NCBI RefSeq assembly: GCF_018614875.1
Contig: NZ_JAGGNW010000006.1
Span: 1-64,000, forward strand
Source: Variovorax paradoxus
Lineage (GTDB): Bacteria; Pseudomonadota; Gammaproteobacteria; Burkholderiales; Burkholderiaceae_C
Length of the DNA: 64,000 nucleotides
Reading direction: 5' to 3'
Program-made: the position numbers and the translations under genes
Notes under the pieces: model-generated
Told to the model about the DNA's origin: nothing
Databases searched by the model: none
Seen by the model: only the letters and a program-made list of their open reading frames with translations
Part shown: positions 9,201 through 17,185 of the stretch, piece by piece
Numbering within the stretch: the first letter of the stretch is position 1
Layout: each line of letters starts with the position of its first letter

Positions 9201-10581
9201 GCGCCGCAGCGACAGCCAACAGGGGATCGATCTATACCGTTACGACGCGCTCGGCCAACTGCTGGAGCACACGGACCCGCAGGGCCGTATCCAGCGATTC
9301 CTGCACGACCCGGCCGGCGACCGGCTGCAAACACGCGTTCGGCAGATGCCGCTCGCTCGCGTGGCCGGTGGCGAGAACGATCCCGAAGCTGTTCTCTGGA
9401 CGCGCGAGGGCAGCCACGAAGGCATCCACTACATCTTCGACCGTGCGGGAGACCTGGTGCAGATGCGCAGTGCCGTCTCGGCCGAGGACAGCCTGCAGCT
9501 GATGTGGGACGCCAACCATCGGCTGGCCGAGAGCCGAAGCGGCGCGGTGGTCACGCGCTATGGCTACGACCCGGTCGGCCGACGTGTCTTCAAGCGCGGA
9601 CCAACGCGGACCACCTGGTTCTTCTGGGACGGGAACACGCTGCTCGCAGAGTTGACAGAGGACAACGACGCGCCGCGGCCGCCGCTGGCCCCGCCTTCGA
9701 GCCCCGTGCTGCGTCTGGCGGGTGCCCGCCGCCCCGCAGGCAACTCGGGCAACCATGACCCGCGATATCTGAATGCGCGCGAGTATGTGTATTACCCGTA
9801 CACCTTCGTGCCGCTGGCCCTCATCGAGCGCAGCAGCGACAGGACCGACATCCTCCACTATCACGTCGATCCGAACGGCTGCCCGACACGCCTCACGAAC
9901 GAGGAAGGCCGCACGGTCTGGTCGGCGAGCTACGACGCGTGGGGTGCGATCAGCGCATTCCACCGGGAGGAAGTGTTCAATCCTCTGCGCTTTCAGGGAC
10001 AGTACTTCGACCCCGAGACAGGACTTCACTACAACCGCTACCGCTATTTCGATCCGAACAGCGGCCAATTCATCTCGCAGGACCCGCTGCGCCTGCGTGC
10101 AGGCGAGAACCTCACGCGCTACGCCGAGAACCCGATCCTCGGGATCGACCCGTTGGGCCTAGTCTCCGGCAGCAAGATTCCCTACTGGGAAATCGGCGAG
10201 AAAGGCCGACACGAGCACCCCATCATCGCGCGCGTCAGAGGCGACGACGGCAAGTTCGACCACTACGAGAATCCTGGTCATCATGACCCGGACAGGAACT
10301 CGCCGGGCCGAGGAAGGGAGCCCTACAAGTCGGAAAAGAGTGTGCTGCCTTCGAACCACCGCGAGCTGTTTGAGAGCAGCCATTCCTACCCTGGCGATCG
10401 CAGCGTACGGTATGCCCGTGACAGCCAAGGCAATGTTCATCAGTTTCAGGACTCGGGCGGGCGAATTTTTCACTGGGCGGGATCGGACAACGGCGTGTCG
10501 CTGCATGGCAAGGTTGAACACCTCGAAATGAAAGGGAAACGACGCACGTTCGCTAACTCGGTACCCATGTGTCGCGGATAG
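6241..10581 (+). CDS. PAAR-like/Rhs polymorphic toxin, T6SS effector
   Basis: A 1446-residue effector with a TTG start following a GAGAGAGAAAG stretch. The N-terminal about 230 residues contain a PAAR-like (DUF4150-type) domain that would cap the VgrG spike. A DUF6531-type RHS entry domain follows (about 250-300, PLSWTRVYASRDHG). Many YD repeats form the Rhs shell (about 400-1150), and the RHS core ends with GLHYNRYRYFDP, GQFISQDPL and DPLGL (about 1303-1307). The last 139 residues are the variable toxin tip. It is rich in His and charged residues (YENPGHHDPDRNSPGRG) and I do not recognise its class. The C-terminal DPLGL motif fits the Rhs self-cleavage site. Confidence 0.93.
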   Translation: MFFAAKHFDPQLGIDAHTYLAPPGVWPTLHIGIVMDPFDYLPTIQVSPDNPIVKGMAAVDGAMQAGLDTIGEGTAAPAVPPPPGAPAGGGEMPASIPFPLGATVEVAGVRRANAGTGGVDFHILVGAPMPVIKAPGGPQFDDELFMGSRIVLADGEPFSRISVPVLACNIVGLVPPFRKKKAVKPLRLSLMLPTTFNVAIPPQVFVGGPPTISWGAMVQRGLFKALGRAYTRIARRVFKNMPPGFLKCQVLRAEPVDIRDGSVSVTHEDFSIPGRLPLSWTRVYASRDHGLAGHCGHGWQTPADVRLAVEADDLLSLQGPEEFALFPALPQAEGQQVLDVVDGARLMRQGTALVVRFKSGLRYHFEDALSPEGALQAAALPITRIEDACGNHWRFVRQGRDLVRIAESGVDGLPGRSIEVQSRGGYIESMALRDPATGQDHPLVRYRHADGDLLAAIDALGAAREFAYLQHRMARHTDRTGLSFHYAYDEQWRVVHAWGDGGLHDYRFAYNAAQRQTEVTDSLGHLTVVKLDESGLPLAEIDPLDGVTTFEYDDAGRTVAVTQPEGLRTTFVYDARGNLQSVRWPDASTIRNEFDDEDQVLAVIDPSGHRWVQTYDERGLLASQCDPRGAVTRFDHDGRGQLVRHVDARGAVTQLQYDRHGQLRTLTNPLGAHTRLEHDVLGRLTTQWDALGRMTRYHHDAKGRTLRIERPGDGQISCAYDAEDQLLDYVDEAGARTRLRYVGTGNVGARVQPDGQTVQYHYDTEERLVGLTNQRGERYSLQRDALGRIVEEVDYWGQSRHYGYDAAGRLKTSVDALGQRITFACDALGRITRKTLDDPVQPGRQVQEHFVYDRCGKLVEMRNDAGHIKRRFDAAGYLLEEYQGGFRTTYRYDEAGNRVLRETSAGHRLACAFDLRNQVQSITIDGGPPIAITRDVLGRTVREQLGAGLERRFDYDARDLLTAQRLLKDAAPVFDTRYDYDGGGNLERRSDSQQGIDLYRYDALGQLLEHTDPQGRIQRFLHDPAGDRLQTRVRQMPLARVAGGENDPEAVLWTREGSHEGIHYIFDRAGDLVQMRSAVSAEDSLQLMWDANHRLAESRSGAVVTRYGYDPVGRRVFKRGPTRTTWFFWDGNTLLAELTEDNDAPRPPLAPPSSPVLRLAGARRPAGNSGNHDPRYLNAREYVYYPYTFVPLALIERSSDRTDILHYHVDPNGCPTRLTNEEGRTVWSASYDAWGAISAFHREEVFNPLRFQGQYFDPETGLHYNRYRYFDPNSGQFISQDPLRLRAGENLTRYAENPILGIDPLGLVSGSKIPYWEIGEKGRHEHPIIARVRGDDGKFDHYENPGHHDPDRNSPGRGREPYKSEKSVLPSNHRELFESSHSYPGDRSVRYARDSQGNVHQFQDSGGRIFHWAGSDNGVSLHGKVEHLEMKGKRRTFANSVPMCRG

Positions 10582-10610
10582 CGGCCCATGCCCCCGAAGA
10601 CGCCGGCTTC

Positions 10611-11159
10611 ATGGAGAATCACCGGACCATGCCCGCACACATTTTTGGCAACAGAGACCTCCTGCAGTTCGAGATTGGCCCGAAAGACCCACAGAGCTTC
10701 TCGATGCGGCGCGTGGATATCTATGCAGTCGATACGCATGTGACCGCGAGAGACAACAGCGTCTACGTCCCGAGCTTCATTTTTCTGCTGGACAGGGCGC
10801 TGAAGAGCTTCCGAAAAGGAACCCGCTTCCAGCAAAGGCCGGACATCTTCGATGAACTCGGGCCCAGAGACATTCATCGCATCCTCGCGGATGATCCGGA
10901 CCAGTATCCCGATACGGGCGAGTTGCCGGATCTATGGGGGTTCCTCGAGTTCGGAGATATCACGTTGCAAGTTCTGAGCTTCCTGATTCCCACCCGAGGC
11001 CACCTGTACCTGACATGCGAAACGTCCCAACATGGAGACGCGAAGGAGAGAGAAGTTCGGATTGCCGAAGTGTCGGTTGAGGCATTGACCAAGGCCATGA
11101 CCGCGACGCTTGAGGTGGTAGCCGCAGAATACGAAGGCGATAAATCCTCTCTGTCCTGA
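10611..11159 (+). CDS. Probable immunity protein for the Rhs toxin tip
   Basis: A 182-residue acidic soluble protein that starts 30 bases after the Rhs stop (ATG at 10611; a GTG at 10569 would overlap rhs and is less likely). There is no signal peptide or membrane segment. I do not recognise a family. A small gene directly behind an Rhs toxin tip is the classic position of the cognate immunity gene, and this is the whole basis for the call. Codon use is slightly less GC-rich than in the Rhs shell, as is common for exchangeable tip/immunity pairs. Confidence 0.7.
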   Translation: MENHRTMPAHIFGNRDLLQFEIGPKDPQSFSMRRVDIYAVDTHVTARDNSVYVPSFIFLLDRALKSFRKGTRFQQRPDIFDELGPRDIHRILADDPDQYPDTGELPDLWGFLEFGDITLQVLSFLIPTRGHLYLTCETSQHGDAKEREVRIAEVSVEALTKAMTATLEVVAAEYEGDKSSLS

Positions 11160-11167
11160 CACGACAG

Positions 11168-11350
11168 TTCGGCTCGACCTGGCAGCGAGCGGGCGAAGAG
11201 GAGCCGCATTACGCCAAGCGGGCGAACTCAAGCAAGCTCGACCTCTGCGTCGACAAGCTCGCGATCGAGGCAACCGAGTCGCGCAAACAGCGGCGCAATC
11301 TGCGGCAGATCCACGCACTCAATCCAAACAAGCACTTATCCACATCGTGA
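11168..11350 (+). pseudogene. IS21-type IstA transposase remnant
   Basis: A 60-codon open stretch without a start, ending in TGA at 11348-11350. It reads TWQRAGEEEPHYAKRANSSK and then KQRRNLRQIHA. These resemble the segment of IS21-family IstA just after the helix-turn-helix (RKQRR-x-xRQ-hHA). No IstB, no full IstA and no terminal repeats were seen, so only a scrap remains. The family assignment is from memory of the motif and is moderately uncertain. From here to the hpa operator nothing else is evident. Confidence 0.4.
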
Positions 11351-11506
11351 AGCCCTCAGGCTCGCAAAGCGGGTGGGTCGGTATTCGGTTGGAGATCTCG
11401 GGTCAGAGACCGGCGGAATTCAACAGCCACCTTGTGCTCAAGCATTCGACCCGGTCTTCCTGACACGGGTTTTCCCCATTGCAGTCTAGCCGTGTCACAA
11501 CGGATC

Positions 11507-11522
11507 ATTTAATATATTAAAT
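11507..11522. promoter_or_regulatory. Perfect 16-bp palindrome, probable HpaR operator
   Basis: ATTTAATATATTAAAT is a perfect AT-only palindrome in an otherwise GC-rich region, ending 20 bases before the hpaR start. MarR-family repressors such as HpaR bind AT-rich palindromes of this size near their own promoter. Autoregulation, and control of the operon that follows, is inferred from this position. Confidence 0.65.
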
Positions 11523-11542
11523 AATTCGCAAGACACCCTTCC

Positions 11543-11977
11543 GTGGCCAGCACCTTCACCCACCGCAACCTCCCGCGCCTGCTGCTGCAGGCGCGCGAAG
11601 CCGTCATGGCCCACACGCGGCCCAGCCTGCGCGAGCACGCGCTGTCCGACCAGCAGTGGCGCGTGCTGCGCGTGCTCGGCGAGCACGGCGCGGTGGAAAC
11701 CGGCCGCGTGGCGCGCGAGGCCTTCATCCTCGGGCCGAGCCTCACGGGCGTGCTCGCACGCATGGAGCGCGACGACCTCATCACCCGCAGCCGCGACCCC
11801 GAGGACCAGCGCCGCACCGTGGTCGAGGCCACGGCGCACGGGATGAAGCTGGTGAAGAAGCTGTCATCGAGCATCGAGTCGCATTACCAGTGGCTGGAGC
11901 AGTCGCTGGGCAAGGCCAAGCTGACGCAGCTGTATGGGCTGCTGGACGAACTGATCGCGCTGGAGCAACCCGAATGA
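11543..11977 (+). CDS. hpaR: HpaR, MarR-family repressor of homoprotocatechuate degradation
   Basis: A 144-residue winged-helix regulator of the MarR family. The DNA-binding part includes LSDQQWRVLRVLGEHGAVE and the wing RSRDPEDQRRTVV. The length is usual for HpaR. The GTG start at 11543 is chosen because the encoded N-terminus (ASTFTHRNLPRLLLQAREA) matches HpaR layout. Its stop overlaps the start of hpaG1 (ATGA), so regulator and pathway are co-transcribed. The palindrome just upstream is the likely operator, with a pathway intermediate or substrate as inducer. Confidence 0.9.
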   Translation: MASTFTHRNLPRLLLQAREAVMAHTRPSLREHALSDQQWRVLRVLGEHGAVETGRVAREAFILGPSLTGVLARMERDDLITRSRDPEDQRRTVVEATAHGMKLVKKLSSSIESHYQWLEQSLGKAKLTQLYGLLDELIALEQPE

Positions 11978-12609
11978 CCTCCTCCCCTTTCCTGCCCAAC
12001 GGCACCGTGTACGGCACGCTGCTGAACTTCCGCGCGGAAATGCAGGCGCTCGCGCCGCAGATGACCGAACCACCCTACAAGGCACCGCCTGAGGCGCCGG
12101 TGCTCTACGTGAAGACCGCCAACACCTGGAGCCCGCACGGCAGCGCGATCGCAGTGCCTTCGTCCGTGCCGGAGGTGGAGATCGGCGCCAGCATCGGCAT
12201 GGTGATCGGCGCCGAGGGCGACGTCGAGGGCTTCGTGCTGATGAACGACCTCTCGATTCCGCACACGAGCTTCTTCCGCCCGCCCGTGAAGTTCAAGTGC
12301 GTCGACGGCTTCCTCGGCATCGGCCCGGCGCTGCGCGATGCGCAGGAGGTGGCCGACCCCGCGGGCTTTCGCGCCGAGGTGCGCGTCAACGGCGCGCTGA
12401 AGCAATCGATCGACTTTTCGCAGCTCGTGCGGCCCGCACAGCAGCTGCTGGCCGACGTGGGCGAATTCATGACGCTCGCGCATGGCGACGTGCTGATGCT
12501 GGGCTGCGACGCCGGCCGGCCGCTGGCGCGAGCGGGAGACCGCATCGAGATCTCCGCGACGGGGTTCGAAACCCTTTGCAACACGCTGGTGCAGGAAGCC
12601 TCAGCATGA
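11974..12609 (+). CDS. hpaG1: HpaG1, 4-hydroxyphenylacetate degradation isomerase/decarboxylase, N-terminal-type subunit
   Basis: A 211-residue fumarylacetoacetate-hydrolase-fold protein (LNFRAEMQAL, IGASIGMVIGAEGDVEGFVL, SIPHTSFFRPPVKFKCVDGF). In enterobacteria HpaG is one fused protein. Here its two halves are separate genes, this one for the N-terminal half. The pair decarboxylates 5-oxo-pent-3-ene-1,2,5-tricarboxylate and isomerises the product. The start overlaps the hpaR stop by ATGA, and the stop overlaps hpaG2 the same way, indicating translational coupling. Confidence 0.9.
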   Translation: MTSSPFLPNGTVYGTLLNFRAEMQALAPQMTEPPYKAPPEAPVLYVKTANTWSPHGSAIAVPSSVPEVEIGASIGMVIGAEGDVEGFVLMNDLSIPHTSFFRPPVKFKCVDGFLGIGPALRDAQEVADPAGFRAEVRVNGALKQSIDFSQLVRPAQQLLADVGEFMTLAHGDVLMLGCDAGRPLARAGDRIEISATGFETLCNTLVQEASA

Positions 12610-13376
12610 AGCACGCACGCGTCATCTTCGAAGGCCGCGAGCACACCGGCACCGCGCACGAATTCAACGGCCAGCCCGACGCCGCCGTGCGGCTGGACGA
12701 CGGCCGCGTCGTGCCGCAGGAACAGCTCGTGTGGCTGCCGCCGTTCGCGCCCACGGCGCGGCCGCGCACCATCCTCGCGCTCGGCCTCAACTACGCCGAT
12801 CACGCGAAAGAACTCGAGTTCAAGGCGCCCGAGGAACCGCTGGTGTTCGTCAAGGGGCAGAGCACGCTGATCGGCCACCGGCAGTTCACGCACCGGCCGG
12901 CCGGCGTGCAGTTCATGCACTATGAATGCGAGCTCGCCATCGTGGTCGGCAAGACCGCAAAGCACGTGAAGCGCGATGACGCCTACGACTTCATCGGCGG
13001 CTACACCGTGGCCAACGACTACGCGATCCGCGACTACCTCGAGAACTGGTACCGCCCCAACCTGCGCGTGAAGAACCGCGACACCTGCACGCCGCTCGGC
13101 CCCTGGTTCGTCGATGCGGCCGACGTGCCCGATCCGGTGGCGCTCGCATTGAAGACCACGGTGAACGGCAACGTGACTCAGCAGGGCAACACGCGCGACA
13201 TGATCTTCGACGCACCCTTCCTCATCGAGTATTTCAGCCGCTTCATGACGCTGTCTCCGGGCGATCTGATCCTCACGGGCACGCCCGACGGCGTGGTCGA
13301 TTGCAAGCCGGGCGATGTGGTCGTGACCGAGATCGAAGGCATCGGCGCACTGGTCAACACCATCGACGCGGCCTGA
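12606..13376 (+). CDS. hpaG2: HpaG2, 5-oxopent-3-ene-1,2,5-tricarboxylate decarboxylase subunit
   Basis: A 256-residue member of the fumarylacetoacetate hydrolase family. It shows the family core: ALGLNYADHAKE, FMHYECELAIVVGK with the metal-binding Glu-x-Glu, GGYTVANDYAIRDY, and GDLILTGTPDGV near the C-terminus. It corresponds to the C-terminal half of fused HpaG. It starts inside the hpaG1 stop (ATGA) and is followed after 41 bases by a Bug-type binding-protein gene. Confidence 0.93.
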   Translation: MKHARVIFEGREHTGTAHEFNGQPDAAVRLDDGRVVPQEQLVWLPPFAPTARPRTILALGLNYADHAKELEFKAPEEPLVFVKGQSTLIGHRQFTHRPAGVQFMHYECELAIVVGKTAKHVKRDDAYDFIGGYTVANDYAIRDYLENWYRPNLRVKNRDTCTPLGPWFVDAADVPDPVALALKTTVNGNVTQQGNTRDMIFDAPFLIEYFSRFMTLSPGDLILTGTPDGVVDCKPGDVVVTEIEGIGALVNTIDAA

Positions 13377-13417
13377 ACCCTTTTCCTGTCACACACCAAC
13401 AAGCGGAGACAAACGCA

Positions 13418-14410
13418 ATGAACGCCAGAAAGAAAACGCTCGCCCTCGCCACCACCCTCGTGGCCGTGAGCGCCTCGATGTTCGCGCTCGATGCGCCCGC
13501 GCAGACTGCGGCCTACCCCGCCAAGCCCGTGCGCTGGGTGGTCGGCTACCCGGCAGGCGGCGGCACCGACTTTCTCGCGCGCACGGTCGGCGCGCAGGTA
13601 TCGCAGCAGGTCGGCCAGCCGGTGCTCGTCGACAACAAGCCCGGCGCGGGCGCGATCATCGCGTCGGAGAACGTGGCGCGCTCGCCGGGCGATGGCTACA
13701 CCGTGTTCTCGGCCGACAACGGCGTGCTGGTCTACAACCCCGCGCTCTACAAGAAGCTGCCCTACGACGCCGAGAAGGACTTCGCCCTGGTCGGCATGAT
13801 GGGCCGCTCCCCGCTCATCATCACGGCCGCGCCCAACGCCGGCATCGCCGATGCCAAGGCGCTGCTCGCCACGCTCAAGGCCTCGCCCGGCAAGTACAGC
13901 ATCGCCACGCCGGGCACCGGCAGCCCGCACCACCTGGCGCTCGAATTGTTCCAGCGCGAAGCAGGCGTGTCGATGCTGCACGTGCCGTACAAGGGCGGCG
14001 CGCCCGCGTTGCAAGACCTGATGGGCGGCCAGGTCGCGCTGATGATGCTCGACCTGCCCAGCGGCGTGAGCGCAGTCAAGGCCGGCAAGGTGGTGCCGCT
14101 GCTCGCCATGTCGGCCGAGCGCATTCCGCAATTGCCCAACATCCCCACTGCGAAGGAACTCGGCTACGCCAATGTCGAGGCCTACACCTGGCAAGGCCTC
14201 GTCGCGCCCGCGGCCACCCCGAAGGAAGTGCAGGCCAAGCTGGGCGCCGAGCTGCAGAAGGCCATGGCGGATGGCGGCGTGCGCCAGAAGCTCTACGACG
14301 CCGGCTGGGAAGCACGCCCCGCCGATGCCGCCGAAATGACGCGCTACACGGATGCCGAGCGCAAGAAATGGCATGCCCTGATCAAGGCGCGCGACATCAA
14401 ACTCGATTGA
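13418..14410 (+). CDS. Bug-family (TctC) periplasmic solute-binding protein in the hpa operon
   Basis: A 330-residue secreted binding protein. It has a Sec signal peptide (about residues 1-28, ending near APAQ) and then the Bug signature (YPAKPVRWVVGYPAGGGTDF, PGAGAIIASENVA). The ATG at 13418 follows GCGGAGAC. Bug proteins bind small carboxylates and sometimes feed tripartite TctAB transporters, but no tctAB genes lie nearby. Position between hpaG2 and hpaE suggests an aromatic or pathway acid as ligand; that is inference. Confidence 0.9.
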   Translation: MNARKKTLALATTLVAVSASMFALDAPAQTAAYPAKPVRWVVGYPAGGGTDFLARTVGAQVSQQVGQPVLVDNKPGAGAIIASENVARSPGDGYTVFSADNGVLVYNPALYKKLPYDAEKDFALVGMMGRSPLIITAAPNAGIADAKALLATLKASPGKYSIATPGTGSPHHLALELFQREAGVSMLHVPYKGGAPALQDLMGGQVALMMLDLPSGVSAVKAGKVVPLLAMSAERIPQLPNIPTAKELGYANVEAYTWQGLVAPAATPKEVQAKLGAELQKAMADGGVRQKLYDAGWEARPADAAEMTRYTDAERKKWHALIKARDIKLD

Positions 14411-14424
14411 ACCGGACCTCCTCC

Positions 14425-15888
14425 ATGCAACAGATCAACCACCTCATCGGCGGCAAGTCCGTCACGGGCAAGGACTACTTCGAAACCGTCAACCCCGCCA
14501 CGCAGGAGGTGCTGGCCGAGGTGGCCTCGGGCGGCGAGACCGAAGTGAACGCCGCCGTGGCCGCCGCCAAGGAAGCCTTTCCCAAGTGGGCCGGCCTGCC
14601 CGCGCCCGAGCGCGCGAAGCTGATCCGCAAGCTGGGCGACCTGATCGCCAAGCACGTGCCCGAGATCGCGCAGACCGAGACCAACGACTGCGGCCAAGTG
14701 ATCTCGCAAACCGGCAAGCAGCTGATTCCGCGCGCGGCCGACAACTTCTACTACTTCGCCGAGATGTGCACGCGCGTGGACGGCCACACCTACCCGACGC
14801 CCACGCACCTGAACTACACGCTGTTCCATCCGGTGGGCGTGTGCGCGCTCATCAGCCCGTGGAACGTGCCCTTCATGACGGCCACCTGGAAGGTCGCGCC
14901 CTGCCTGGCCTTCGGCAACACGGCGGTGCTGAAGATGAGCGAGCTCTCGCCGCTCACGGCCGCGCGTCTGGGCGAACTGGCGCTCGAGGCCGGCATTCCG
15001 CCCGGCGTGCTGAACCTCGTGCACGGCTACGGCAAGGAAGCCGGCGAGCCGCTGGTGGGCCACCCCGACGTGCGCGCGATTTCGTTCACCGGCTCCACCG
15101 CCACGGGCAACCGCATCGTGAAGAGCGCGGGCCTCAAGAAGTTCAGCATGGAGCTGGGCGGCAAGAGCCCCTTCGTGATCTTCGAAGACGCCGACCTCGA
15201 TCGCGCGCTCGACGCGGCCGTGTTCATGATCTTCAGCAACAACGGCGAGCGCTGCACGGCCGGTTCGCGCATCCTGGTGCAGCAGTCGATCTATGCGGAC
15301 TTCGCCGCGAAGTTCGCCGAGCGCGCCAGGCGCATCACCGTGGGCGACCCGCTCGACGAGAAGACCATTGTCGGCCCGATGATTTCGCAGGCGCATCTGG
15401 CCAAGGTGCGCAGCTACATCGAGCTGGGCCCGAAGGAAGGTGCGACGCTGCTGTGCGGCGGGCTCGAGGCGCCGAGCAACTTGCCGGACCGCGTGAAGAA
15501 AGGCAACTACGTGGCGCCCACCGTGTTCGCCGACGTCGACAACCGCATGCGGATTGCGCAAGAGGAAATCTTCGGGCCGGTCGCCTGCCTGATTCCGTTC
15601 AAGGACGAGGCGCATGCCATAGAACTGGCCAATGACATCCAATACGGCCTGAGCAGCTACGTCTGGACCGAGAACATCGGCCGCGCGCATCGTGTGGCCG
15701 CTGCAGTGGAGGCCGGCATGTGCTTTGTCAACAGCCAGAACGTGCGCGACCTGCGCCAGCCCTTTGGCGGCACCAAGGCCTCGGGCACGGGGCGCGAAGG
15801 CGGCACGTGGAGCTACGAGGTGTTCTGCGAGCCGAAGAACATTGCGGTGTCGATGGGTTCGCACCACATTCCGCACTGGGGAGCCTGA
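14425..15888 (+). CDS. hpaE: HpaE, 5-carboxymethyl-2-hydroxymuconate semialdehyde dehydrogenase
   Basis: A 487-residue NAD-dependent aldehyde dehydrogenase oxidising the ring-cleavage semialdehyde made by HpaD. Catalytic features are present: the glutamate in FSMELGGKSP, the nucleophilic cysteine in NNGERCTAGSR (about residue 277), and GSTATGNRI in the NAD site. The C-terminus has PFGGTKASGTGREGG. The start at 14425 gives the usual length. HpaE rather than another ALDH is chosen from its place between hpaG and hpaD and its overall sequence. Confidence 0.93.
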   Translation: MQQINHLIGGKSVTGKDYFETVNPATQEVLAEVASGGETEVNAAVAAAKEAFPKWAGLPAPERAKLIRKLGDLIAKHVPEIAQTETNDCGQVISQTGKQLIPRAADNFYYFAEMCTRVDGHTYPTPTHLNYTLFHPVGVCALISPWNVPFMTATWKVAPCLAFGNTAVLKMSELSPLTAARLGELALEAGIPPGVLNLVHGYGKEAGEPLVGHPDVRAISFTGSTATGNRIVKSAGLKKFSMELGGKSPFVIFEDADLDRALDAAVFMIFSNNGERCTAGSRILVQQSIYADFAAKFAERARRITVGDPLDEKTIVGPMISQAHLAKVRSYIELGPKEGATLLCGGLEAPSNLPDRVKKGNYVAPTVFADVDNRMRIAQEEIFGPVACLIPFKDEAHAIELANDIQYGLSSYVWTENIGRAHRVAAAVEAGMCFVNSQNVRDLRQPFGGTKASGTGREGGTWSYEVFCEPKNIAVSMGSHHIPHWGA

Positions 15889-15890
15889 CC

Positions 15891-16754
15891 ATGGGCACGC
15901 TCGCACTCGCCGCCAAGATCACGCACGTGCCGTCGATGTACCTCTCGGAATTCCCGGGACCGAACTTCGGCTGCCGCGACGCCGCGATCAACGGCCACAA
16001 GGAAATCGACCGCCGATGCCGCGCGCTGGGCGTGGACACCATCGTGGTGTTCGACGTGCACTGGCAGGTCAACAGCGAATACCACATCAACTGCGGCCCG
16101 AAGTTCGGCGGCACCTACACCAGCAACGAACTGCCGCACTTCATCAAGAACATGCCCTATGCCTACCCGGGCAACCCGGCGCTGGGCCACCTGATCGCCG
16201 ACGTGGCGAACGAAATGGGCGTGAAGAGCCGCGCGCACAGCGACACCACGCTCGAGCTCGAGTACGGCACGCTGGTGCCGATGCGCTACATGAACCCCGA
16301 CCAGCACTACAAGGTGATCAGCATCAGCGGCTGGTGCGACTGGCACGACCTCACCGAGTCAGGCCGCTTCGGCCTGGCGGTGCGCCGCGCGATCGAGGAG
16401 CGCTACGACGGCACGGTGGCGGTGTTCGCGAGCGGCTCGCTCTCGCACCACTTCGCGGACAACGGCCGCGCGCCCGAATTCATGCACAAGGTCTACGATC
16501 CCTTCCTCGAACAGGTGGACCAGCGCGTGGTCGAACTCTGGAAGGCCGGCGACTGGCAGACCTTCGTCGGCATGCTGCCGATGTATGCCGACAAGTGCTG
16601 GGGCGAAGGGGACATGCACGACACCGCGATGCTGCTGGGCCTGCTGGGCTGGGACCGCTACACCGCGCCGGTGGAAATCGTCACGCCTTATTTCGGGAGC
16701 TCCGGCACGGGGCAGATCAACGCGATCTTCCCGGTCACGCCTCTTCCGGTCTGA
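15891..16754 (+). CDS. hpaD: HpaD, 3,4-dihydroxyphenylacetate 2,3-dioxygenase (class III extradiol)
   Basis: A 287-residue ring-cleavage dioxygenase of the LigB type. It opens homoprotocatechuate to 5-carboxymethyl-2-hydroxymuconate semialdehyde. Supporting features are the N-terminal THVPSMYLSEFPGPNFGCRD, the metal-site segment FDVHWQVNSEYHI, GTLVPMRYMNPD, and the His-rich FASGSLSHHFADNG. This is the non-VOC type of HpaD, unlike the type I enzyme of some Gram-positives. It starts 2 bases after hpaE. Confidence 0.94.
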   Translation: MGTLALAAKITHVPSMYLSEFPGPNFGCRDAAINGHKEIDRRCRALGVDTIVVFDVHWQVNSEYHINCGPKFGGTYTSNELPHFIKNMPYAYPGNPALGHLIADVANEMGVKSRAHSDTTLELEYGTLVPMRYMNPDQHYKVISISGWCDWHDLTESGRFGLAVRRAIEERYDGTVAVFASGSLSHHFADNGRAPEFMHKVYDPFLEQVDQRVVELWKAGDWQTFVGMLPMYADKCWGEGDMHDTAMLLGLLGWDRYTAPVEIVTPYFGSSGTGQINAIFPVTPLPV

Positions 16755-16776
16755 ATACACCGCCTGAACACACGCC

Positions 16777-17181
16777 ATGCCCCATCTCGTCATCCTCTAC
16801 ACGCCGAACATCGAGGCCGAGACCGACATCTCGGCACTGTGCCGCACACTGGCCGACACCATGCTGAAGCAGCGCGACGAGGCCGGCAAGCCGGTGTTCC
16901 CCATCGGCGGCACGCGCGTGCTGGCCTATCCCGCCGCGCATTACGCGGTGGCCGACGGCAAGGCCGACTATGCCTTCGTGTACCTCAACATCCGCATGGC
17001 TGCGGGGCGAACCAAGGCCGTGAAGAAGAAGGCAGGCGACGAACTGCTGGCCGACGTGCGCGCGCATTTCGAACCGGTCTTCGACCAGCGCCACATCGGC
17101 ATCACGCTGCAGATCGACGAAAGCCCCGGACAGGTGTACGACGGCAAGCACAGCAACCTGCACCCTCTCTTCAACAAGTAA
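16777..17181 (+). CDS. hpaF: HpaF, 5-carboxymethyl-2-hydroxymuconate delta-isomerase
   Basis: A 134-residue small isomerase of the tautomerase superfamily. Pro2 follows the initiator Met and becomes the catalytic N-terminal proline ([12 protein letters not shown]). The C-terminus [12 protein letters not shown] is typical of CHMI. It acts after HpaE and before the HpaG decarboxylase. Downstream spacing to hpaH is 4 bases. Confidence 0.93.
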   Translation: MPHLVILYTPNIEAETDISALCRTLADTMLKQRDEAGKPVFPIGGTRVLAYPAAHYAVADGKADYAFVYLNIRMAAGRTKAVKKKAGDELLADVRAHFEPVFDQRHIGITLQIDESPGQVYDGKHSNLHPLFNK

Positions 17182-17185
17182 CGCC

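Noticed and set aside
5821..9219. 1100-codon minus-strand frame opposite the Rhs gene
   Set aside because: Antisense shadow of the repetitive Rhs shell; no start context or motifs.
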